Part shown: piece by piece, positions 24,873 through 32,190 of the stretch | Position numbering within the stretch: the stretch's first letter is position 1 | Layout of the letters: every line of letters starts with the position of its first letter | Notes under the pieces: model-generated | The model's input: the letters and a program-made list of their open reading frames with translations, nothing else | Database searches by the model: none | What the model was told of the DNA's origin: nothing | Assembly (NCBI GenBank): GCA_003567005.1 | Contig: PXBF01000078.1 | Coordinates: forward strand, 62,001 to 126,000 | Reading direction: 5' to 3' | Source: PVC group bacterium | GTDB lineage: Bacteria; Verrucomicrobiota; Kiritimatiellia; UBA8416 | Length of the DNA: 64,000 nt | Translations under genes and position numbers: made by a program

Positions 24873-26486
24873 ATGACATCAGGAATTGAACGTGACGGTG
24901 GTGATCCGTGTGAAGGTTCGGATTATGGTAATGCGACAGACGTCCATTTTGAGGCGCATCATCCTGTATTGACCCAGGTTGTGCTGGTGGATGTCACGGA
25001 TCGCAACAACCAGCTTGTCCGGACGCAGGAATGGCAACTGCACGGCAAAGATGCCGAGTCGCTGGCGCTGGAGGGCAACCTGTTTGCGGTGGAATGCCCG
25101 CTGACAAAACGAGGCAAGGTGTTTGTCAAGTGTGCGCCCCTGCCAGCCGCTCGCGCTCAGGGGCAGACGCAGGTCGATTTGACCGCGAGTCCGGTCAAAG
25201 GCGGCGGATTTTTATTTCATCTACACCAGACGGGACCTGATGATATAGAGACGTGGCACGTTCTGGACTATACTGATGGTGCCGTCGGACGCACCCGTAC
25301 CCTGCATAAGTGGCAGCAATCGTTGCGGCCGCAAACCGACGTTCACAGAATTCCACGCTTTATAAGTAATTCCTGGGGCGATCGCAATCGGGATGCCCGA
25401 ATCAATCATGATTTCATCATGACGGAAATCGATCGTGCCGCGCGGCTGGGCGTTGAGGTAGTACAGATCGATGATGGATGGCAGAAAGGCATTTCCGCCA
25501 ACTCCGCGGTGTCGGCCGAGAAAGGCGGCGTGTGGTCCGGTTTCTGGGCGGCCGATCCCGAATTCTGGACGCCTAACCCCGAGCGCTTTCCGGAAGGGCT
25601 GGAGCCTCTGCTGGCCTACGCCGCGAAACAGGGGGTTGAACTCGGTTTGTGGTATGCTCCCGATTCGATTGATGCATTCTGTAACTGGCGGAAGGATGCC
25701 GATCAGATTGTAGCGCTGCATCGTCGTTACGGCGTTCGCTTCTTCAAACTCGACAGCATCTCGGCAAAAACACTTGCGGCCCGACGCAACCTGCGCGATA
25801 TGCTTGCGGTCATCGCAGAAGAGTCAGACGGCAACATCATATGCGATCTGGATATTACTGCCGGTGTCCGCCCCGGTTACTTTGGTGAGATGCGGACCGG
25901 GCCATTGTACCTCGAAAACCGCTACACCGACTGGCGCAACTACTGGCCGCACTTCACGCTTCGTAATCTCTGGCAGTTGAGTCACTGGATCGATCCGCGC
26001 CGCTTGCGCATCGAATTTCTCAACAACATGCGCAATGCCGCGAAGTACGAAGACGATCCCCTCGCGCCTGCCCTCTATCCGCCAGCAACATTGTTTGCCA
26101 TCACGATGTTTGCCAATCCGCTGGGCTGGTTTGAAAACAGTGGGCTTCCCGATGACTTTATGAAACAGGTTGCACCCTTGGTTCACGCGTGGCGTGCGCA
26201 TCGTGACGCTATCTTTGGAGGTGAGATCACGCCTATCGGTTCAGCGCCCGACGGGGGGAGCTGGACCGGATTCTGCTCGATCGATCCGTCCAGACGCATC
26301 GGGTACGCGTTGCTCTTTAATGAAAAAAGTCCTGATACGCAGTATGGTTTTTCCTTGCCTGCGGGCTTTCAGGCATGCGAAACGATTCATGGGTGTGGTG
26401 AGGCAATCTTGGATGGGACCACATTGCGTGTGTCATTGACGGAACCATTCCGTTATCTTTTTGTCAGGCTGTCTGCCGATATTTAG
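24873..26486 (+). CDS. GH36-type alpha-galactosidase-like hydrolase
   Basis: 537 residues from the ATG at 24873 (GGGGAG seven bases upstream; a GTG two codons earlier is the alternative). No signal peptide. An N-terminal beta-supersandwich-like part is followed by a clan GH-D TIM barrel: R-F-I-S-N-S-W-G-D, V-V-Q-I-D-D-G-W-Q, L-G-L-W-Y-A-P-D and F-F-K-L-D-S-I-S with probable nucleophile Asp294. I-I-C-D-L-D-I-T-A-G-V-R-P-G-Y-F occupies the position of the acid/base region, but differs from the usual C-x-S-G-G-G-R pattern. Specificity could be alpha-galactose, N-acetylgalactosamine or another alpha-linked sugar. Probably acts on imported oligosaccharides. Confidence 0.82.
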   Translation: MTSGIERDGGDPCEGSDYGNATDVHFEAHHPVLTQVVLVDVTDRNNQLVRTQEWQLHGKDAESLALEGNLFAVECPLTKRGKVFVKCAPLPAARAQGQTQVDLTASPVKGGGFLFHLHQTGPDDIETWHVLDYTDGAVGRTRTLHKWQQSLRPQTDVHRIPRFISNSWGDRNRDARINHDFIMTEIDRAARLGVEVVQIDDGWQKGISANSAVSAEKGGVWSGFWAADPEFWTPNPERFPEGLEPLLAYAAKQGVELGLWYAPDSIDAFCNWRKDADQIVALHRRYGVRFFKLDSISAKTLAARRNLRDMLAVIAEESDGNIICDLDITAGVRPGYFGEMRTGPLYLENRYTDWRNYWPHFTLRNLWQLSHWIDPRRLRIEFLNNMRNAAKYEDDPLAPALYPPATLFAITMFANPLGWFENSGLPDDFMKQVAPLVHAWRAHRDAIFGGEITPIGSAPDGGSWTGFCSIDPSRRIGYALLFNEKSPDTQYGFSLPAGFQACETIHGCGEAILDGTTLRVSLTEPFRYLFVRLSADI

Positions 26487-26534
26487 CGTCAGGTAGTGTC
26501 AAATGTTTCATGGACATGACAGAAAAGGAGATCG

Positions 26535-26660
26535 GTTGACGAGAACGGCGACCAGCCTTCGCCAAAGGCTACGGCGGGCACGCGAGAACGGGGGACGATT
26601 ATGTTTCCTGCGACTCGTAATGCGTTCTCGTCGCACCCTATCGTCGTCCGAAATAGGGTT
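26535..26660. repeat. Diverged copy of the CGAGAACGG / TTCTCGTCGC repeat
   Basis: Contains GACGAGAACGGCGAC, CCTTCGCCAAAGGCTACGG, GACGATTAT, GCGACTCGTAAT and GTTCTCGTCGCA in the same order as the element at 16136-16205, with extra sequence inserted in the left arm. No gene in the 26487-26727 gap. Confidence 0.5.
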
Positions 26661-26727
26661 GATATATTGTGTGCTAATAAAAGCAAAACAATGAAGTTAC
26701 AAGCGAGTCAGGAAAGGTTGCTATAAG

Positions 26728-29022
26728 ATGGATAAAACGATATTTGCCGGGGCGGATGAATCCTCGCCGTCGCGGGCGCAATACTTTAGTTGGATCAACA
26801 ATACCAATGAGGGGGCAACTTCCTCGCAGACCCGGATCAATCTCGAATTTTTCCAGTGGCTGCATGACGAGTACGGCATGAAACTGGATATTTATGCCTT
26901 TGATGCCGGGGCCGTCGACGGCAGCGGTTGGTATGGCTCGACCGAATCCGAGCGCTACCAGCGCGCTTTTCCGGATGGCTTTGGCCCGCTGGCGAAACAG
27001 GCCGAACGCTGCGGGGCACGCCTGGGACTCTGGGGTGGCCCCGACGGGTTTGGCGATACCGATGAAGCGGCAAAGAAACGCCACGACATGATGGTCAGCT
27101 TCTGTCGTGACTACAACTTCGCCCTCTTCAAGTTCGACTCGGTCTGCGGCAAGCTACGACCCGAGAAGCGTGGCAATTTCGCTGCCATGATGACAGCCTG
27201 TCGCGAAGCCGCACCCGACCTGATTCTACTCAATCACCGTTTGGATCTAGGGGAAGCGGTGGGGCATGCGACCACATTCCTGTGGGGCGGTGAGGAAACC
27301 TACATTGATGTCCACATGCATAACAAGCGTCCCGCTCCCTATAGCCGTGCATGTGTACTGGAGCGTGGTCTCGTACCTGAACTGAAACGTCTGACCGAAG
27401 ACTGCGGGGTCTGTCTCTCCAGTTGCCTCGAAGGCTGGGCCGATGATCTGGTGCTGCAGGCATTTAATCGCTGCTTGATCCTGGCCCCTGAAATCTATGG
27501 TAACCCGTGGCTGCTGCCCGATGAAGACTATCCGCGGCTGGCCCGCATCTATAACCTTCATAGAGCCTTTCGAGACATTCTTGTCACCGGAATCGAGTTA
27601 CCGGAAGACAGCTTCGGTAAGGGCGCTGTCAGCCGCGGCGACGGCGCCAACCGCTTTATCACGCTGCGCAACCTCGAATGGACGCCCCGGAAGGTGAAAA
27701 TTCTTCTCGTGCCTGCCATCGGGTATACGGCGGACGAACCGGCAGAGATTCGTGTTCTGCACCCTTATGAGGAAATCCTGGGGACTTTCCAGCCGGGTGA
27801 TGCTGTTGAGGTCGTTGTGCCGCCTTTCCAGGCGGTGTTGGTTGCCATCGGGCCGCGCGTCGCTGCGCTGGCGGGGTTGCGGGGCTGCCGCTACCGTGTG
27901 GTGCGGGATGTCCCGGGACGCGACGTGGAGATTGACCTTCTGGGAATGCCCGGAGAGGCATACGAAATCCATTCCGCAGGTCAAGGACTTGCCGCGCCGG
28001 CTGACAATGAAATCGCTTTTCCGGGCAAAGCATTGGTTGAGCCTCCACATCGGTTGCTGGGAACGCTCGAACCCTGTCCGAATCCTGAAGATGCCGAGCG
28101 CCTGTATGAGGCCGAGTGTTTTGCGGCCGATAACAACGCCTTGGAGTTGCGCGAACTGGAGCGTTCCGGGCCCACACGCATTCCGCAGGTGCAGGCTGCG
28201 CGCGACGCCTTCTTTGATCAGCCCTTGTTCAAGCGGCGGGGCATTTCAGACAAGAACCTGTTCAATCCCGATCCCAACCTCTCATTCCAGATCACCCGTC
28301 GCTGGAACCGGATGCAGCGCATCCGCGGCGGCTGCCTGCGCGTCGATTTTGGGCAGGCCGAGCTGGTGGACCGCATCAATATCCATGTGGCAGATGACCA
28401 TGACCTGCAGCCGCACAAGGCTGAAGAGGCCGCTTGGGCGACTGTGTCCGCAGACCTTCAGCATTGGCGCAAAATCCAATTTATTGCCGGTACCTATATG
28501 TCGGCAACGGTCGATGACGGGGTGCCCGTGCGGTATCTTCGATTGTCACCGGGGCCGGAGCGCGTGTTGGAAGTAACGGCTTCATACCGGGGTAAAAGCC
28601 TGCCCAGAAACAAGTGGCGCGCCTCCAACCTTATTGGTATCTGGCGTCCGAAGTTCCCTGCCAAAACCTGGCATCTGAAGTTTTCCTTGGATGCATGCCT
28701 GCCGGGCTCGCGACTGGCCCTTGCTGTACACGGTACCTATGGTCCGGAAGGGGCCACTGCCGCCTTGCGTGTCGGAGATGAAGTGTTGGGTGCCCCGATT
28801 CGTACACCGTCGTATGTGGCCAACACCTGGGAGTGCCCTAACAGTGAAGTGACCGGCAACAGTTGCCATATTTTTCCGCTGGATGAATCGATGATTGGAA
28901 AGCCTATGGAGGTGATCCTGATGGTGTTGCTGGATGAAGAAGCCGATATTCGGCCGGAGGTCTGGATTACCCATCCGGATCCCTGGGTGAAGCAACGAAT
29001 TGTAATCTCGCGAATAAACTAG
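26728..29022 (+). CDS. GH36-like glycosidase with C-terminal beta domains
   Basis: 764 residues, no signal peptide. The TIM-barrel part (about 1-330) reads Y-F-S-W-I-N-N-T-N-E-G, Y-A-F-D-A-G-A-V-D-G, A-R-L-G-L-W-G-G-P-D-G-F and F-A-L-F-K-F-D-S-V-C, with likely nucleophile Asp137. W-A-D-D-L-V-L-Q-A-F-N-R and N-P-W-L-L-P-D-E-D-Y follow. Unlike the neighbouring GH36 gene there is no N-terminal beta domain. Two beta-rich modules occupy about 330-764; the middle one includes L-R-V-D-F-G-Q-A-E-L-V-D-R-I-N and may be F5/8-type, and the last resembles C-terminal lyase sandwiches. Substrate unknown, acting in series with the gene at 24873. Confidence 0.7.
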   Translation: MDKTIFAGADESSPSRAQYFSWINNTNEGATSSQTRINLEFFQWLHDEYGMKLDIYAFDAGAVDGSGWYGSTESERYQRAFPDGFGPLAKQAERCGARLGLWGGPDGFGDTDEAAKKRHDMMVSFCRDYNFALFKFDSVCGKLRPEKRGNFAAMMTACREAAPDLILLNHRLDLGEAVGHATTFLWGGEETYIDVHMHNKRPAPYSRACVLERGLVPELKRLTEDCGVCLSSCLEGWADDLVLQAFNRCLILAPEIYGNPWLLPDEDYPRLARIYNLHRAFRDILVTGIELPEDSFGKGAVSRGDGANRFITLRNLEWTPRKVKILLVPAIGYTADEPAEIRVLHPYEEILGTFQPGDAVEVVVPPFQAVLVAIGPRVAALAGLRGCRYRVVRDVPGRDVEIDLLGMPGEAYEIHSAGQGLAAPADNEIAFPGKALVEPPHRLLGTLEPCPNPEDAERLYEAECFAADNNALELRELERSGPTRIPQVQAARDAFFDQPLFKRRGISDKNLFNPDPNLSFQITRRWNRMQRIRGGCLRVDFGQAELVDRINIHVADDHDLQPHKAEEAAWATVSADLQHWRKIQFIAGTYMSATVDDGVPVRYLRLSPGPERVLEVTASYRGKSLPRNKWRASNLIGIWRPKFPAKTWHLKFSLDACLPGSRLALAVHGTYGPEGATAALRVGDEVLGAPIRTPSYVANTWECPNSEVTGNSCHIFPLDESMIGKPMEVILMVLLDEEADIRPEVWITHPDPWVKQRIVISRIN

Positions 29023-29038
29023 ATGAAAGGGTGTAGAT

Positions 29039-30112
29039 ATGAATGTGAAATTGCTTGAGGAATTGGTGGATGTGCAGGGGGTAGCGGGTTACGAGGATCT
29101 GGTACAGGCCATTGTCGTGCGGGAACTGAAGCCTTGTGTCGATGAATTATACGAGGATCGGATGGGCAACGTGATTGCCGTCAAACGTGCCACAGAAGGC
29201 TTTGAGGGGGAGCGCCCGTTGCGTGTGATGGTGTGTGCCCATTGTGACGAATGTGGTTTTATGGTACGTGAGGTTACCGATGCAGGTTATGTACGTCTGC
29301 GCGGTGTCAGCGGTCCCAATAACCAGACGGTCATCGGCCAGCAGGTCCGGATTGCCGGTACCGAAACCGTTTGTGGAGTGCTTGTGCCAACCTCGCCTGA
29401 TTTGACGACGTTTCCGAAGATCGAGGATCTGCTGGTCCATACGGGGCGAGACGCCGACTGGGTTCGGCAGCGGGTACGGGTAGGGGATCGCGCCACGTTC
29501 GATATCTCGCTCTCCACGTTTAATGAGTCGATCATCACTGGGCGTAATTTTGACGACCGTTTGGGTGTCTTCTGCATGATCGAAGCCATGCAGGCGCTCA
29601 AGGATACGCCGGTCAGCGTAGATGTGTATGCCGTATCGAGTGTGCAAGAGGAAATCGGCACGCGGGGTGCTATGGTGGCATCCATTGCGATCAAGCCCGA
29701 CATCGGTATTGCGCTGGATGGCGGCTGCATCGAATGTCCGACATATGGCAAGAAAGATGGCTGGACAGCCAAGGTCGGTGGCGGAGCATCCATTTACCAG
29801 GCCGACGGTCTGACCGTATGCAGTAAGACGCTGAACGGCTTTCTGGAAGGTCTTGCCAAACGCGAGAAGATACCGTGTCATGACAATTGGCATGGTGGCA
29901 CGGATGCGCATCAGATGCAGAAGCAGGGTAATGGGGCGTATGTCACCACCATCGGGGTGCCGACGGGCTACATGCACTGGCCGCATGCACTGGCGGATCT
30001 TCGCGATGTGCAGGCCGTGACCGACCTTTTGCAGGTGTTTCTTCCGGAGGCCCATATGATGGGCGTCTCGATTGATCCATGGCGCAAGATTGATACCGGA
30101 AGCGCTGTATGA
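29039..30112 (+). CDS. M42 family metallopeptidase (FrvX/YsdC type)
   Basis: 357 residues, cytosolic. Family landmarks: V-A-G-Y-E at the start, V-C-A-H-C-D-E-C-G with metal ligand His68, G-R-N-F-D-D-R-L-G with the bridging Asp, V-Q-E-E-I-G-T-R-G-A with the catalytic Glu pair, I-A-L-D-G-G, and a C-terminal Y-M-H-W-P-H-A with the last His ligand. Characterised members are large tetrahedral aminopeptidases; some were first called endoglucanases and lie in sugar operons. It follows the GH36-like gene by 16 bases and may process glycopeptide-derived peptides or a glycoconjugate (inference). Confidence 0.9.
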   Translation: MNVKLLEELVDVQGVAGYEDLVQAIVVRELKPCVDELYEDRMGNVIAVKRATEGFEGERPLRVMVCAHCDECGFMVREVTDAGYVRLRGVSGPNNQTVIGQQVRIAGTETVCGVLVPTSPDLTTFPKIEDLLVHTGRDADWVRQRVRVGDRATFDISLSTFNESIITGRNFDDRLGVFCMIEAMQALKDTPVSVDVYAVSSVQEEIGTRGAMVASIAIKPDIGIALDGGCIECPTYGKKDGWTAKVGGGASIYQADGLTVCSKTLNGFLEGLAKREKIPCHDNWHGGTDAHQMQKQGNGAYVTTIGVPTGYMHWPHALADLRDVQAVTDLLQVFLPEAHMMGVSIDPWRKIDTGSAV

Positions 30113-30156
30113 ACAGGATTTTTTTACGGGGGACTTTCCCGGCCGAAGAGTACAAG

Positions 30157-30204
30157 ACCCCCCCCACGTACACAATCACGTACCCACACACTCCCACACG
30201 TACG
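30157..30204 (-). repeat. GT-rich degenerate repeat tract 5 (inverted)
   Basis: CCCCCCCCACGTACACAATC-type sequence with CCCACACACTCCCACACG is the complement of the GTGGGAGTGTGTG units seen after the DUF6288 and SASA genes. It lies in the 30113-30411 gap, which otherwise holds only the conserved block at 30281. Confidence 0.6.
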
Positions 30205-30280
30205 TTCACATTTCGTTGGGCGCGCTTCGCCGACAAAGCACGCTACCAAGATGTGAAAACGATCCAAGGTTCGCAACACC

Positions 30281-30364
30281 GTCATCTGCTACAAAAGTGC
30301 AGTTTTGCAGTTGCAATCGTTCACCTTGTTTCTTGTTGCGCACTGTGGCTTGATAAAAGGATCA
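30281..30364 (+). promoter_or_regulatory. Conserved regulatory block upstream of third SASA gene
   Basis: Near-duplicate of 9411-9494. It retains TTGCAGTTGCAA (30305-30316), CACCTTGTTTCTTGTTGCGCA and CTTGATAAAAGG at the same spacing. The later GGAATCGTGGGAAA and AGGAGAGGCA before the start codon are also shared. Confidence 0.5.
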
Positions 30365-30411
30365 ATTAGATTTTCGTAGGTCGGAATCGTGGGAAATACA
30401 TAGGAGAGGCA

Positions 30412-31683
30412 ATGAAGCATCTAAAAACAATAGGCATTACTGCCGTGGTCGCGTTGACAATAGCCGCATCAGCCTTTGGCAGTTCAAAAACCCTGAAAGT
30501 GTATATCCTCGCTGGCCAGTCCAATATGCAGGGACAGTCAGGCTGGTGGGTGGTGCAGGGACTTGCCGATGATCCATCGACCCGTCACTTATACGAAAGA
30601 TTTGTGGATGCGGATGGTAACTTTCGTGAGGAAGCAAACGTTTATGTCGCGGCGCTCAGCGGTGAAGATGATCGCGAAAGGAATGGTCCATTGACGATTG
30701 GCTTTGGCGGCGCCTTGAGAGGAGATCTGAGGCAGAGAGGCCCGCATGGCATGAGGTGGGGCCCGGAATGGGGCTTTGGCGTGACCATGGACGATCATTT
30801 GGAGAATCCGATCCTGATCATCAAGACGTCATGGGGCGGAAAGACGCTGAGCACTGATTTCCGCCCGCCCAGTGCCGGTCCCTATGTGTATCGCGAATCG
30901 ATCCTGGAATCGGTGGCCAGAAGAAATAATCAGTCCAAGGAGGAGGTCATCGCGGCAAAAAACGAGGAGACCGGGGTTTTTTACCGCAAGATGCTCGACC
31001 ATGTCCGCAAGGTATTGGCCCATCCGGGTGAATACCATCCGGCTTACGACGCGGCGGCGGGATACGAAATCAGTGGCTTTGTCTGGCTTCAGGGCTGGAA
31101 CGACATGATGGACGGGCATACCTACGCGGAGAATCTCGGTGCGGCTCGTTTTGACATGTACACCGATCTGCTGTCGCATTTCATCCGAGATATTCGCAAG
31201 GACTTAAAGGCCCCGCAAATGCCATTCGTCATTGGCGTGATAGGAATCGGCGATGACGACTTCCGTGCCGCCATGGCAGCCCCCGCCCAGATGGAAGAAT
31301 TCAAAGACAATGTGATCGCCGTGGACATGAAGGAATATCTGGATTTCAAGCTTGATGAATTAGCCCATCGTGTTTGGAGGTGGGAGGAAAGACATGACAA
31401 GGAAAACGAGTATGCGGAACTGAGGCAGAAGTTGGCGCCTCTACAGAAGGAACTGGAAGAGGCCAGGAAAATCGAAGACCGCAGGGAGCGGAGTAGACAG
31501 GAGGGTGAGATTCAGGAGCGGAAGAGAGCGATCATGTACACCCCCGAAGAAATCGAATACATGGAAAATAACCGGTCAAGCCAGGGGTTTCATTACTTTG
31601 GCTCGCCCAAGTTCTTTGGCCGGGTCGGAGAGGCATTTGCTAATGCCTTGATCGAATTTGGAAAGGCAAAGCAAGACAGATAA
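30412..31683 (+). CDS. Secreted SASA-family carbohydrate acetylesterase 3
   Basis: 423 residues and a recent duplicate of the gene at 9538; the two proteins align from the signal peptide to the last block with few gaps. Signal peptide about 1-22. G-Q-S-N-M-Q-G holds nucleophile Ser37, I-I-K-T-S-W-G-G-K-T-L follows, and the C-terminal G-F-H-Y-F-G-S-P-K-F-F-G-R-V-G-E-A-F provides the catalytic His. The charged helical insertion near 320-375 is retained. It is followed by a collapsed DUF6288 gene and then a complete one, so SASA plus DUF6288 may be the duplicated unit. Confidence 0.85.
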   Translation: MKHLKTIGITAVVALTIAASAFGSSKTLKVYILAGQSNMQGQSGWWVVQGLADDPSTRHLYERFVDADGNFREEANVYVAALSGEDDRERNGPLTIGFGGALRGDLRQRGPHGMRWGPEWGFGVTMDDHLENPILIIKTSWGGKTLSTDFRPPSAGPYVYRESILESVARRNNQSKEEVIAAKNEETGVFYRKMLDHVRKVLAHPGEYHPAYDAAAGYEISGFVWLQGWNDMMDGHTYAENLGAARFDMYTDLLSHFIRDIRKDLKAPQMPFVIGVIGIGDDDFRAAMAAPAQMEEFKDNVIAVDMKEYLDFKLDELAHRVWRWEERHDKENEYAELRQKLAPLQKELEEARKIEDRRERSRQEGEIQERKRAIMYTPEEIEYMENNRSSQGFHYFGSPKFFGRVGEAFANALIEFGKAKQDR

Positions 31684-31734
31684 ACCATTCCGGCAAAACG
31701 TCGAATTATTTCTCATTATGATCAGGAGAATTTT

Positions 31735-32115
31735 ATGAAACATTGGTTACATGCAAGGACGCGGGGCTCCATAATTATCATGCTCATGGCATTTTGTTTA
31801 ACGGCTACGCATGAGGTAGCAGCGAGGAGACAAGATCAACCGACGGAACCGGACTACACCAGAGGCGAGGAGCTTGATGACCCTTGGGAGATTAAGTTCT
31901 CTGCCCTTGGGCCCATCGGGGCGATTGGCAACGTATGGGCGGAGTGCAGAGGTCCGGGCGCGGCAGAATTCCGTCCAAAACTGGAGGCTGCCTTGAAGGA
32001 ACCGGCGCCGGAATTGATCAGTATCAAGCCATACATTGAGAAGGTAGACGCAAGGCCGTTCTACACGATCGAATTAAAAAATAACCGGCCTTTCTTAACC
32101 AATAAACATAAATGA
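31735..32115 (+). pseudogene. Collapsed DUF6288 gene, in-frame internal deletion
   Basis: A 126-residue open frame with a signal peptide. Residues about 35-70 (P-T-E-P-D-Y-T-R-G-E-E-L-D, then A-L-G-P-I-G-A-I-G-N-V-W-A) match the start of DUF6288 protein D. From about residue 90 the match jumps to the extreme C-terminus of D (P-E-L-I-S-I-K-P-Y-I against P-E-L-I-S-I-Q-K-Y-I). The PDZ, barrel and HEAT domains, some 750 residues, are gone without breaking the frame. A short secreted product may still be made, but no function is expected. Confidence 0.75.
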
Positions 32116-32190
32116 AGCATTTACATACATGGCCATCATAATCGTGGCGAATGCAACGCGCAAATGAACCTAAAGAGAAAGAGATAGATT

